Both the position numbers and the translations under genes were made by a program. The notes below the pieces were generated by a model. It was given only the letters and a program-made list of their open reading frames with translations. It was not told where the DNA came from and searched no databases. This document shows positions 19,414 to 28,866 of a DNA stretch of 64,000 bases, piece after piece; positions within the stretch are counted from its first letter, which is position 1; each line of letters opens with the position of its first letter. The stretch spans positions 2,612,501 through 2,676,500 of the forward strand of contig NZ_OU015321.1 in the NCBI RefSeq assembly GCF_907163105.1. Direction: 5' to 3'. The stretch is from Cloacibacterium caeni (GTDB taxonomy: Bacteria > Bacteroidota > Bacteroidia > Flavobacteriales > Weeksellaceae).

Positions 19414-21021
19414 ATGAGTAAAAAGAATACCAAATACATCTTTGTGACAGGAGGTGTAACTTCGTCTTTGGGAAAAGGCATTGTTTCGGCTTCACTTGGC
19501 CTGCTTTTAAAATCCCGAGGATTTAATGTAACCATCCAAAAGCTTGACCCTTACATTAATATAGATCCAGGAACGCTTAATCCTTATGAACATGGAGAAT
19601 GTTATGTAACGGAAGATGGTGCAGAAACCGACCTAGATTTGGGTCACTACGAAAGATTTCTAGATTCTGCCACTTCTCAGAATAATAACGTTACTACAGG
19701 AAAAATCTATCAAACTGTAATAGAAAAAGAAAGAAAAGGAGATTTCCTAGGTAAAACCGTTCAGGTAATTCCACATATTACTAATGAAATTAAACGCAGA
19801 ATAAAAATTCTTGCTAAAGAAAATTATGATATCATCATTACAGAAATTGGCGGAACAGTAGGAGATATAGAATCATTACCTTATATAGAAAGTGTTCGTC
19901 AATTAAGATGGGAACTCGGCGAAAATAATTCTATGGTCATTCATCTTACCTTGCTTCCTTACCTTGCTGCAAGTGGCGAATTGAAAACCAAACCTTCTCA
20001 GCATTCTGTAAGACAATTAATGGAAAGCGGAATTCAAGCAGATGTTTTGGTGTGCAGAACAGAGCATAAAATTACCAAAGAAATTAAAGCTAAACTGGCA
20101 CAATTCTGTAACGTTCCTGCAGAAAATGTAATCGAAAGTATAGATGTAGAAACGATTTATCAAGTTCCGTTAGAATTACAAAAACAAAAATTTGATGAAG
20201 TAGTTCTTAAAGAATTGGCTTTGCCAGTGAATCAAGAATCTGATTTAAAAGATTGGAAAAACTTCCTTAAAAAATATAAAAATCCTAAGAAAAAAGTTGA
20301 AATCGCTTTAGTTGGAAAATATGTTTCGCTTCAAGATTCTTACAAATCTATTGCCGAAGCATTTATTCATGCAGGAGCTTCACAAGATACTGAAGTAAAA
20401 CTGAGATGGGTTTACAGTGGCGATTTAACCGAAGAAAATTTAGCAGAAAATTTCAAAGGAATTGATGGGATGCTTATCGCTCCAGGTTTTGGCGATAGAG
20501 GAATTGAAGGAAAAATTCTTGCGGCAAAATTTGCTAGAGAAAATAAAATTCCGCTTTTGGGAATTTGTCTCGGAATGCAGATTATGACCATCGAATTTGC
20601 GAGAAATGTTTTGGGATTAAAAGATGCTAATTCTGCAGAATTTGATTTAACGACTAAAAACCCTGTTATTTCTTTAATGGAAGAACAAAAAAATGTAGTA
20701 GATAAAGGTGGTACGATGAGGTTGGGCGCTTGGAAGTGTCAATTAAAACCTCATACTAAACTTATAGAAATCTACGGAAACAAAAATATTACCGAAAGAC
20801 ACCGTCATCGCTACGAGTTTAACTCAGATTATTTAGAAGATTTCGAGAAAAATGGATTGTACGCTTCGGGAATTAATCCAGATACTAAATTAGTAGAAAC
20901 TTTGGAGCTGAAAAATCATCCTTTTTATATAGGTGTTCAGTATCATCCAGAATATAAAAGTACTGTAGCTACACCACATCCGCTGTTTGTAGCTTTGGTA
21001 AAAGCAGCTACAGAAAAATAA
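19414..21021 (+). CDS. pyrG: CTP synthase
   Basis: A 535-aa enzyme that aminates UTP to CTP with glutamine. The N-terminal synthase domain begins KYIFVTGGVTSSLGKGI. The C-terminal class I glutaminase has the nucleophile in LGICLGMQ and the His/Glu pair in QYHPEYKS. The frame extends 96 bp upstream from an alternative codon, but the promoter and the usual N-terminus place the start at the ATG at 19414. Confidence 0.98.
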   Translation: MSKKNTKYIFVTGGVTSSLGKGIVSASLGLLLKSRGFNVTIQKLDPYINIDPGTLNPYEHGECYVTEDGAETDLDLGHYERFLDSATSQNNNVTTGKIYQTVIEKERKGDFLGKTVQVIPHITNEIKRRIKILAKENYDIIITEIGGTVGDIESLPYIESVRQLRWELGENNSMVIHLTLLPYLAASGELKTKPSQHSVRQLMESGIQADVLVCRTEHKITKEIKAKLAQFCNVPAENVIESIDVETIYQVPLELQKQKFDEVVLKELALPVNQESDLKDWKNFLKKYKNPKKKVEIALVGKYVSLQDSYKSIAEAFIHAGASQDTEVKLRWVYSGDLTEENLAENFKGIDGMLIAPGFGDRGIEGKILAAKFARENKIPLLGICLGMQIMTIEFARNVLGLKDANSAEFDLTTKNPVISLMEEQKNVVDKGGTMRLGAWKCQLKPHTKLIEIYGNKNITERHRHRYEFNSDYLEDFEKNGLYASGINPDTKLVETLELKNHPFYIGVQYHPEYKSTVATPHPLFVALVKAATEK

Positions 21022-21024
21022 ATC

Positions 21025-21056
21025 TTAAACTCTCATTTTTGAGAGTTTAATTTTTT
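21025..21056 (+). terminator. pyrG terminator
   Basis: Stem TTAAACTCTC / GAGAGTTTAA with a T-rich loop and a following T run, right after the pyrG stop. Confidence 0.85.
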
Positions 21057-21083
21057 AGAAATGACAATCTGACAAAAATTTCA

Positions 21084-21091
21084 TATTTTTG
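21084..21091 (+). promoter_or_regulatory. yidC -7 box
   Basis: TATTTTTG matches TAnnTTTG. No good TTTG lies at the expected upstream distance. Confidence 0.45.
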
Positions 21092-21114
21092 TCACCCAAA
21101 TTAAAAAGGAATGC

Positions 21115-21163
21115 TATTTGAGAAAATTAAATCTCAAATCTTAAATTTCAAATCTTAAATTAA
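21115..21163 (+). repeat. heptamer array in the yidC leader
   Basis: Five consecutive 7-base units: AAATCTC, AAATCTT, AAATTTC, AAATCTT, AAATTAA. They are preceded by the inverted copy ATTTGAGA. The array ends just before the yidC ATG, so it lies in the 5' untranslated region. Confidence 0.75.
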
Positions 21164-21167
21164 AGTA

Positions 21168-22973
21168 ATGCAAAAGAATAACGGATTAGATAAAAATCAA
21201 CTGATTAGTTTTGTGATTTTTTCTGCCATTTTGATGGCTTTCATGTTTTATTTTCAAAACAAACAATCAGACGAAAAACAAGTAGCAGATGCTAAAGCAA
21301 AAACGGAGCAAAAAGTAGCTTCTAAAACTATTGCTAACAATATTAATGCTACAGTAAATGCAGCAGCAATAAAAAATGTTACGGTAAAAAATAAAGAACT
21401 TACTTTAGAATTTGCAAGTTTAGGAGGTCAACTTTCGTCTGTGGAAATTAATCAATACAAAGCTTATAATGCTAAAACCGATAAGCATGATTTGCCACTT
21501 TATTTAATAGAGAAAAATAATTCTAGTTACGGATTTCAGTTTAAAGACAAAACAGGAAAAACTTTTAATACAAAAGATCTAGTTTTTGTGCCTAGCGTAA
21601 AGGATAATACTGTTACCATGACTGCTCAAGTTTCTGGCGCTACAATTCAGTACGTGTATCAACTTTTAGATAATTATACTTTAGATTTTAATGTTAAAAC
21701 TCAAGGTTTATCTTCTATTGTTACAGATGAAAAAGCAGATTTTCACTGGAATTATACCGTAAGAGGAATGGAAAAAGGACGTTCGCAAGAACAAACCCAT
21801 TCAGAATTTAATTATGCTTTTGATAATTATGGTTCTACCGATTATGATACCAATGGATTTGAAGAGCCAGAAGAAACCTTAAATTGGTTAGCTGTTAAAC
21901 AACAGTTTTTTACTTCTATTATAGAGTCTACTAATGGTTTTACGCAAACTAAAGGAACTCAAGAAACAATAGAAAAAGGAGAATTTTTGAAAAAATTCAA
22001 TTTTGATGGTCAAGTAAAATTGGCAGGAAATGAATTGAATCAAAATTTCAAATGGTATTTCTTACCACTTGATTTGCCATTGCTTAAAACTTTTGAAGGA
22101 AAAGAATTTGACACAATATTACCTTTAGGTTGGAGTTTCATAGGAACTTTGAACAGAATCTTCTTTGTGCCGGTATATAATTGGTTGTCAGATTGGGGAA
22201 TTGCAGCAGGTTGGGTAATTTTCTTAATGACTATTGCCACTAAACTTATCTTGTCTCCAGTGATGTTTAAGCAGCACAAATTGAGTGCGATGATGAAAGT
22301 GGTAAAACCAGAAATAGAAGAAGTTACAGAGAAATTTAAAGGTCAAGAAAACGCTATGAAGCGTCAACAGGCAACTATGGAAATTTACAGAAAAGCCGGA
22401 ATCAATCAAATGGCGGGCTGTTTACCAGCGCTGGTTCAGATTCCTATTTTCTATGCGCTTTTCCGTTTCTTCCCGAATATGATTGACTTAAGAGGAAAAG
22501 GGTTCTGGTTTGCTAATGACCTTACTGCTTATGATGATTTAATTAAATTGCCATTTAATATTCCATTAATCGGGGAGCATATCAGTATTTTTGCGGTAGC
22601 ATGTACCATTGTAGTTTTGATTTATACAATCATGACTTCTGGACAAATGCAACAACCACAGCAAGAAGGAATGCCAGATATGAGAATTATAATGTATATT
22701 TTCCCAATTACATTCTTCTTCTTCTTGAACACATCTTCTTCGGGACTTTCTTGGTATTATTTTGTTTCGAATGCTTTAAATATATTAATTATCCTTGCGA
22801 TAAAATATTGGATTTTAGATGAAAAGAAAATTCATGCTCAGATTCAACAAAATAAATCTAAAGCACCAAAACCAGAAGGAAAATTCCAGAAACGTATGCG
22901 TGAAATGATGGAAAAAGCTCAAGAGCAACAAAAAATGCAAGAAGAGCAACGCAAAAAAATGAATAAGAAATAA
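21168..22973 (+). CDS. yidC: membrane protein insertase YidC
   Basis: A 601-aa inner-membrane insertase/chaperone. It has an N-terminal membrane anchor (residues about 12-30) and a large periplasmic beta domain to about residue 330. The conserved 60KD_IMP core follows (SPVMFKQHKLSAMMKVVKPE...QMAGCLPALVQIPIFYALFRF). The C-terminus is basic and glutamine-rich, a likely ribosome contact. The length fits the long Bacteroidetes form. Confidence 0.97.
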   Translation: MQKNNGLDKNQLISFVIFSAILMAFMFYFQNKQSDEKQVADAKAKTEQKVASKTIANNINATVNAAAIKNVTVKNKELTLEFASLGGQLSSVEINQYKAYNAKTDKHDLPLYLIEKNNSSYGFQFKDKTGKTFNTKDLVFVPSVKDNTVTMTAQVSGATIQYVYQLLDNYTLDFNVKTQGLSSIVTDEKADFHWNYTVRGMEKGRSQEQTHSEFNYAFDNYGSTDYDTNGFEEPEETLNWLAVKQQFFTSIIESTNGFTQTKGTQETIEKGEFLKKFNFDGQVKLAGNELNQNFKWYFLPLDLPLLKTFEGKEFDTILPLGWSFIGTLNRIFFVPVYNWLSDWGIAAGWVIFLMTIATKLILSPVMFKQHKLSAMMKVVKPEIEEVTEKFKGQENAMKRQQATMEIYRKAGINQMAGCLPALVQIPIFYALFRFFPNMIDLRGKGFWFANDLTAYDDLIKLPFNIPLIGEHISIFAVACTIVVLIYTIMTSGQMQQPQQEGMPDMRIIMYIFPITFFFFLNTSSSGLSWYYFVSNALNILIILAIKYWILDEKKIHAQIQQNKSKAPKPEGKFQKRMREMMEKAQEQQKMQEEQRKKMNKK

Positions 22974-22990
22974 TTCAATTTAAAAATAGA

Positions 22991-23023
22991 AAAAGTCGGT
23001 TAAAAAATTTAACCGACTTTTTT
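22991..23023. terminator. bidirectional terminator between yidC and rnhB
   Basis: A 13-bp stem AAAGTCGGTTAAA / TTTAACCGACTTT with A and T runs outside. It serves two converging genes. Confidence 0.88.
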
Positions 23024-23030
23024 ATTAGGT

Positions 23031-23615
23031 TTAGTCATAGTTTAATCTAAATGATTGTCGATGATATTTTGTGGGGCCATATTTCTTCAAAGCTTCTATG
23101 TGAACTTTAGTAGCGTATCCCATGTTTTTATTCCAACCGTATTCGGGAAACTCTTCATGTAACCGAATCATGAGTTGGTCTCTGTAATTTTTAGCAAGAA
23201 TAGAAGCCGCAGCAATAGATAATATTTTAGAATCTCCTTTTATAATACACTGATGAGGTATAAAATTATAAGGATGAAACTTATTCCCATCCACTAAAAT
23301 TAATTCTGGTCTTATTGTAAGTTTATCAAGAGCATTATGCATAGCATGTATGCTTGCGTTAAGAATATTCTGCTGGTCTATAAACGCAGGCGAAAGTTCT
23401 GCAATAGCATAATCTTTTACATTATTTTTAATGTAATCATCTAGCTCTAAACGTGTTTTAAAATTTAGTTTTTTAGAGTCATTAACTAAATTTTGCTCAA
23501 AATTATCTTCTAAAATCACTGCTGCAGCCACTACAGGACCACATAAGCAACCTCTTCCTACTTCATCACACCCAGCCTCGACGTAATTTTCAGACCATTT
23601 TTTTATCAATTCCAT
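23031..23615 (-). CDS. rnhB: ribonuclease HII
   Basis: A 194-aa endonuclease that removes ribonucleotides and RNA from RNA-DNA hybrids. The catalytic motif is GCDEVGRGCLCGPVVAAAV; ILVDGNKF and KGDSKILSIAAASILAK hold the other acidic residues. The ATG at 23615 is chosen over an upstream TTG. Confidence 0.95.
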   Translation of the reverse strand: MELIKKWSENYVEAGCDEVGRGCLCGPVVAAAVILEDNFEQNLVNDSKKLNFKTRLELDDYIKNNVKDYAIAELSPAFIDQQNILNASIHAMHNALDKLTIRPELILVDGNKFHPYNFIPHQCIIKGDSKILSIAAASILAKNYRDQLMIRLHEEFPEYGWNKNMGYATKVHIEALKKYGPTKYHRQSFRLNYD

Positions 23616-23693
23616 AAATTTTAACAAAAAATCAATAACGTTATTGAAAACATTACAAAGTTAATGATTCTTTAAGGTTTTTTTAACAAAAAG

Positions 23694-23725
23694 TTTGTAT
23701 ATGTTAAGAATGTTTTGCATTTTTG
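23694..23725 (+). promoter_or_regulatory. promoter of the susC-like gene
   Basis: TTTG at 23694, a 20-nt spacer and CATTTTTG at 23718, one mismatch from TAnnTTTG. It is placed 25 bp before the ATG. Confidence 0.5.
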
Positions 23726-23749
23726 TATCATTGAAAAATTTAATTTGAT

Positions 23750-26700
23750 ATGAAGAAACTAACAAAAAGCGTTTTAGCTGTTGTTCTTTCTGCTTCTTTT
23801 ACTGTGTCTTATGCACAAAAAAGTAAAGTTGACACCACTAAAACTAAAGATATCGAAGGTGTTGTAGTAACAGCCTTGGGTATTAAAAGAGAGAAAAAAG
23901 CTTTGGGATACTCATCTCAAGAAATTAAGAGCGATGCTCTTACAGACGGGACCACAAACACCGGAAACATTGCAGCGCAACTTTCTGGTAAGGTAGCAGG
24001 TCTTCAAGTAAATACGAACAACAACTTTGGTGGTAGTTCAAATTTGGTAATCAGAGGTTACAAATCACTTAGTGGTGGTGGACCTTTAATTGTTATCGAT
24101 GGGTCTCCAGTAAGTAACTCATCTCTTTCAGGACAATATGATTACGGAAACTACTTATCTGATATCAACCAAGAAGATATCGAATCCATCAACGTGTTAA
24201 AAGGTGCAGCAGCATCTGCTCTTTATGGGGAAAGAGGTCTCAATGGTGTAATTGTGATCACTACAAAATCCGGAAGAGGTAAAAACGATACAAGTTGGGG
24301 AATTACGTTAAATAGTGGCGTAAGCGTTGGTACTATCGACAAAAGTACTTTCCCTAAATACCAAAACCAATATGGTGGAGGGTATGGTGACTACTTTAAC
24401 GAAGATGGCTATGCTAACTTTAGTGATGACGCATCCTTTGGACCGAAGTACGATGGCAGCTTGGTTTATACTTGGGATTCATTCGACCCAACTTCACCTA
24501 ACTACAATAAGTTGAGTCCATATAGAGCTGGAGAACACACTCCGGTTGACTTTTTCGAAACTGCTACAACTTATACTAATACTATTTCATTACAGAAAGC
24601 AGGAGAAAAGTCTAACATTTTGCTTAACTACTCAAATCAATTAATGAATGGTATTCTTCCTAATTCTGAATTAAGAAAAAATACGGTTTCTGCAAAATTC
24701 AATTATGATTTCACAGATAAGTTAACCGCGTCTGTTTATAGCAGTTTAACATTGCAAGATACCAAAGGTAGAAACGAGACAGGATATTCAGATAACCAAA
24801 TGTCAGCTTTCAGACAATGGTGGAACGTTGATACCGATCTTTATAAACAAAGAGATGCTTATTTCAGAACAGGACAGAACGTAACATGGAACTGGCATTC
24901 TTATGATGATTTGACTCCTTACTACTGGGATAACCCGTACTTCCAGAGATACCAAAGTTATCAAAGTGATGACAGAACAAGAAATTTTTCTTACGCTTCA
25001 TTAACTTATAATTTCTCTAAAAAAATAGGATTAACTACCAAATTGTCTTATGACTTAATGGATATGTTAATTGAAAACAGATTGGCATCAGGATCAGTTG
25101 CTAGGGACTGGGGCGCATCAGGAAACCCTGCATCTTCAGGATATTCAAGACAAAATATCAGAAATACTGAGTTGAATTTTGACACTTACTTAAACTATGG
25201 TTTTGACCTTGCAGATGGATTAGATATTTCCGGTCTTGTAGGAGCAAACGTAAGAAGAAACACTAATTCAAGCACATATATTTCTACAGAAGGCGGATTG
25301 GTAATCCCAGGATTATATTCCATCGCTAACTCTAACGAATCAATCCTTCCAATGAGTGAAACTCTAGGGAAAATCGTAACAGCGGGTGCTTATGCTACTG
25401 CATCGTTAGGATACAAGGATACATACTATGTTGATGGTACTTACCGTGTTGACAAATCCTCAACCTTACCAGAAAGTAATAAAGTATTTGGTTATGGGTC
25501 TGTTTCAGGTTCCGTAATTCTATCCAACTTAATCAAACAAGATTGGTTAAGCTTCTGGAAATTGAGAGGTAACTACGCTGTAGTAGGAGGTGCAACATCT
25601 GCATACCAATTATTTAATACTTACACCACCCCTGGTATCTACAATGGTGTTGTATTATTCGACACTTCAAATACTTTAAGAAACCCTGAGCTAAAACCGG
25701 AGCGTTCAAAAGAATACGAATTTGGTACAGAATTACAATTCTTTAAGCGAAGAGTAGGTATCGATGTAGCGTATTACAAGTCTAAAACATTTGATCAAAT
25801 TATTAGTTTACCAATTTCAAATGCTACAGGATACAACGCAATGGTATTCAACGCAGGACAAATTGATAACGAAGGGGTTGAAGTTGCATTAAACTTAACT
25901 CCTATCAAAAGCGCTAACTTTACTTGGGATATTACTGCCAACTGGGCAAAAAATAAGAATACAGTGGTTGATCTAAATGGTGTAGATAACTATAACCTTG
26001 GAAATTACCAAGGAGGGGTATCCTTAAATGCGACAGTGGGCCAAGCATTTGGAACACTAGTAGGTACAGATTATGTGTATCATGAAAATGGACAGCGAGT
26101 AGTAACTTCACCAAACGCAAATGGCGTAGGAGGCGGATTCTGGGCAAAATCAAGTCCAAAAGTAATTGGTAACATTACGCCAGATTGGACCGGAGGTGTA
26201 AGAAACACATTCAGCTATAAAGGTTTAAGTTTAAGTTTCTTGGTTGATGTACAACAAGGAGGTGATACTTTCTCCACTGATTTATGGTATGGCTATGCCG
26301 GTGGTTTATATGCTGATACAGTAAGCCCAGAATGGAGAAGTCCAAACGGAGTTATTTTGCCAGGTGTAACTGCAGATGGAAATCCGAACACTTTAATAGT
26401 AGGTGGATACAGAGCTAATGGCAACCCGCAGTTAAATGCAAATAATTACTATAGCTATCAGCCAGAAGGATATACTAATGCACCAAACAGTCGTTATATT
26501 TATGATGCGTCTTATGTGAAACTAAGAGAAGCTAGCGTGTCATATACTTTACCTAAAACAGTGATCGCAAGTACTTTCCTAGAAGATGTAACCTTATCAT
26601 TAGTAGGAAGAAATTTATGGATTATCCACAAAAACTTACCATATGCTGACCCAGAAGCTGGAGTTGGTGGCGGTTTAAGATCAAGAGGAAACTCTATCGG

Positions 26701-26752
26701 GGTATTACCAACTACCAGAGAGATAGGTTTCAATGTTAATATTAAATTTTAA
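23750..26752 (+). CDS. SusC/RagA-family TonB-linked outer-membrane protein
   Basis: A 1000-aa TonB-dependent transporter. A signal peptide is followed directly by the plug (IEGVVVTALGIKREKKALGY...IESINVLKGAAASALYGERGLNGVIVITTKSG), without the carboxypeptidase-like extension of many SusC proteins. A 22-strand-type barrel follows, ending in the aromatic terminus VNIKF. It forms a pair with the SusD-like lipoprotein that starts 12 bp downstream. The ligand is unknown. No glycoside hydrolase, peptidase or regulator is adjacent. Confidence 0.93.
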   Translation: MKKLTKSVLAVVLSASFTVSYAQKSKVDTTKTKDIEGVVVTALGIKREKKALGYSSQEIKSDALTDGTTNTGNIAAQLSGKVAGLQVNTNNNFGGSSNLVIRGYKSLSGGGPLIVIDGSPVSNSSLSGQYDYGNYLSDINQEDIESINVLKGAAASALYGERGLNGVIVITTKSGRGKNDTSWGITLNSGVSVGTIDKSTFPKYQNQYGGGYGDYFNEDGYANFSDDASFGPKYDGSLVYTWDSFDPTSPNYNKLSPYRAGEHTPVDFFETATTYTNTISLQKAGEKSNILLNYSNQLMNGILPNSELRKNTVSAKFNYDFTDKLTASVYSSLTLQDTKGRNETGYSDNQMSAFRQWWNVDTDLYKQRDAYFRTGQNVTWNWHSYDDLTPYYWDNPYFQRYQSYQSDDRTRNFSYASLTYNFSKKIGLTTKLSYDLMDMLIENRLASGSVARDWGASGNPASSGYSRQNIRNTELNFDTYLNYGFDLADGLDISGLVGANVRRNTNSSTYISTEGGLVIPGLYSIANSNESILPMSETLGKIVTAGAYATASLGYKDTYYVDGTYRVDKSSTLPESNKVFGYGSVSGSVILSNLIKQDWLSFWKLRGNYAVVGGATSAYQLFNTYTTPGIYNGVVLFDTSNTLRNPELKPERSKEYEFGTELQFFKRRVGIDVAYYKSKTFDQIISLPISNATGYNAMVFNAGQIDNEGVEVALNLTPIKSANFTWDITANWAKNKNTVVDLNGVDNYNLGNYQGGVSLNATVGQAFGTLVGTDYVYHENGQRVVTSPNANGVGGGFWAKSSPKVIGNITPDWTGGVRNTFSYKGLSLSFLVDVQQGGDTFSTDLWYGYAGGLYADTVSPEWRSPNGVILPGVTADGNPNTLIVGGYRANGNPQLNANNYYSYQPEGYTNAPNSRYIYDASYVKLREASVSYTLPKTVIASTFLEDVTLSLVGRNLWIIHKNLPYADPEAGVGGGLRSRGNSIGVLPTTREIGFNVNIKF

Positions 26753-26763
26753 AAAGAATTCAA

Positions 26764-28215
26764 ATGAAAAAAATAATAAAATTACTGGGGGCTCTTTCAC
26801 TTGTGGCAGCGAGTTTCACTTCGTGTGAGAGAGACATTTCTGCTTTAAATGTTGATCCTAAAAACCCTAGCGTTGTACCTACCGAAAACCTTGTATCAAC
26901 GGTTTCGTACTATTTAGCAAATGCACATGTGTCTCCCAGCGTTAATGAAAATATCACCAGATTTTTCACTCAGCAATGGACAGAAACAACTTACACCTCT
27001 GAAACAAATTATTTCTTTGAGCAAAGAAATCAAAATCAGTATTATTGGAATAATACATACAGAGAAGTGTTAGGACCATTAGCAAAAGCAAAAGAGTTTT
27101 TGCAATCGGAAAAAGAAAATTCTACTTATAGTCTTGCAGATCAAGCTAAAATTAAAGCTAACAAAAAAGCAATTTTAGAAATCCTATCTATCTATGCTTG
27201 GGCAACATTGGTTGACTCATTTGGAGATGTGCCATATTCTGAAGCATTGAAATCAAATTCAACCGACCTTAACTTGCAACCAAAATATGATGATGCTGCT
27301 ACAATCTATACCGATTTAGTTGCAAGAATCGCGGCTGTACAGTCAACGATTGATCCGAGCTTACCAAGTTATTCCGACCCTTATTACGCAGGTGATATGG
27401 ATAAATGGAAAATGGTTCTGAACACCATTAAATTAAGAATGGGATTAAACTTAGCTGACACTAATGCAGCTCAAGCTAAATCTCTTGTAGAAAGTGCTTA
27501 TGCAGATGGTGTAATCACTGATGAAGGGGATAATTTCCAATTCCAGTTTGATAATGCGCTTTTCTCTAACCCAGTGTACTTGAACTTGGTAGCTAATGGA
27601 AGAAATGACTTTTTACCATCAAATGTTCTAGTGAACTTCATGAAAGCAAACAACGACCCAAGAGTTCCGGAATATTTTACTCCTGCACCAGATGGAACCT
27701 ATAAAGGTGGTAATTATGGTTTATTAAATACTTACGCAAACTTCTCTAAAGTTGCAGATCGTATTAAAAAACGTGATGCTCCAGGTCAAATTTTTGATCA
27801 TGTGAACGTAAAATTCATGTTGGCTGAAGCTGCTGCAAGAGGATACTCTGTAGGTGGAACTGCTGCTGATTATTATGCAGATGCGGTAACTGCTTCTATG
27901 GAAGAATGGGATGTTGATGCTGCTGCTGCTGCTTTCCTACTTGCTCATCCTTATGATGCTGCTAACTGGAAAAAATCAATCGGAGAAGCTGCATGGGTTG
28001 CAATGTACAACAAAGGCTTTGAAGCGTGGTATTTCTGGAGAAGACTAGACTACCCAGTTCTAGCTCCAGCTCCAACCGCAGTATATGGATTGGTAAGAAG
28101 AATGCCTTACCCACTTAATGAAAAGAATAATAATGCTGCGAATGTTGAAGCAGCTTCCACTAAAATCCCTGGAGGCGATATCTATAGTTCAAAAGTATTT
28201 TGGGATAAAAACTAA
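26764..28215 (+). CDS. SusD/RagB-family surface lipoprotein
   Basis: A 483-aa lipoprotein (lipobox SFTSC, Cys at residue 20) rich in TPR-like helices. It binds nutrients at the cell surface and acts as a lid on its SusC partner. The C-terminal part has ALAPAPTAV-type proline-rich loops followed by RRMPYPLNEKNNN, as in the SusD-like superfamily (SusD/RagB 2 type). It shares an operon with the preceding gene and is ended by a strong terminator. Confidence 0.9.
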   Translation: MKKIIKLLGALSLVAASFTSCERDISALNVDPKNPSVVPTENLVSTVSYYLANAHVSPSVNENITRFFTQQWTETTYTSETNYFFEQRNQNQYYWNNTYREVLGPLAKAKEFLQSEKENSTYSLADQAKIKANKKAILEILSIYAWATLVDSFGDVPYSEALKSNSTDLNLQPKYDDAATIYTDLVARIAAVQSTIDPSLPSYSDPYYAGDMDKWKMVLNTIKLRMGLNLADTNAAQAKSLVESAYADGVITDEGDNFQFQFDNALFSNPVYLNLVANGRNDFLPSNVLVNFMKANNDPRVPEYFTPAPDGTYKGGNYGLLNTYANFSKVADRIKKRDAPGQIFDHVNVKFMLAEAAARGYSVGGTAADYYADAVTASMEEWDVDAAAAAFLLAHPYDAANWKKSIGEAAWVAMYNKGFEAWYFWRRLDYPVLAPAPTAVYGLVRRMPYPLNEKNNNAANVEAASTKIPGGDIYSSKVFWDKN

Positions 28216-28227
28216 AAAATATTTTTT

Positions 28228-28255
28228 AACCACTCTTCGGAGTGGTTTTTTTTTA
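28228..28255 (+). terminator. terminator after the SusC/SusD pair
   Basis: Stem AACCACTC, loop TTCG, GAGTGGTT, then T9 or more. A near copy (CACTC TTCG GAGTG) follows the next gene at 28812. Confidence 0.92.
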
Positions 28256-28278
28256 TAAATTCACATAAAATTATATAT

Positions 28279-28785
28279 ATGAGAAACCGAGTTATTAATT
28301 TAGCATTCCTGTTGTTATTATTTTTCACAACCATATCATGTGCTACCAATAAATTTTCATATGAAGATTTGAAAGCGAAGGTATATAGCAATGACTTTAA
28401 GTTTATTGTTACCAAGTACGATAGCAGAAAAACATTTAGTGCTCCCGCAGGGACAGGCCGGATACTCTCTTCCAACCTACCGGTAAGTGCTTCAGAAGAA
28501 ATCGGCGTTATCGTCAATCATAAAAAACTGGTGGTCAATCTTCCTTTGGATGAAAACACAAGTACATTAAAAAAATCGCGGTTAGAATTTACTTCCTATG
28601 ATTTTACTGTAGCACGAAAAGATTTAGACAATGGAAATATCCTAATAAATTTTTTCCTCAATGATCAAAAGGAAATTAACCTAATTAAAATGGAAGTTAA
28701 TAAAAACAATATCATTGATGCTTCTATCGAAGGTCCAAAACAATTGCCCCTATTATATTTAGGTGAAATCCGATTGAATGATTAA
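28279..28785 (+). CDS. putative lipoprotein, possibly DUF4251
   Basis: A 168-aa exported protein with a lipobox (TTISC). The body has FKFIVTKYDSR near the start and a beta-rich end. The overall layout recalls DUF4251 proteins of Bacteroidetes, but the match is loose, so the family is uncertain. It lies between two related hairpin terminators and is probably transcribed alone. Confidence 0.5.
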   Translation: MRNRVINLAFLLLLFFTTISCATNKFSYEDLKAKVYSNDFKFIVTKYDSRKTFSAPAGTGRILSSNLPVSASEEIGVIVNHKKLVVNLPLDENTSTLKKSRLEFTSYDFTVARKDLDNGNILINFFLNDQKEINLIKMEVNKNNIIDASIEGPKQLPLLYLGEIRLND

Positions 28786-28811
28786 TAACCACTGTTATCC
28801 ATATTTCCTAA

Positions 28812-28833
28812 ACCACTCTTCGGAGTGTTTTTT
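28812..28833 (+). terminator. terminator overlapping the argS promoter region
   Basis: CACTC, loop TTCG, GAGTG, T7. It ends only 10 bp before the argS -7 box TATATTTG at 28842-28849, so termination and initiation signals nearly abut. Confidence 0.75.
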
Positions 28834-28841
28834 TATTTCCG

Positions 28842-28849
28842 TATATTTG
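28842..28849 (+). promoter_or_regulatory. argS -7 box
   Basis: TATATTTG is a perfect TAnnTTTG match 17 bp before the ATG. The -33 position falls inside the preceding terminator, where only T runs are seen. Confidence 0.5.
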
Positions 28850-28866
28850 TCATTCAAAATTATAAC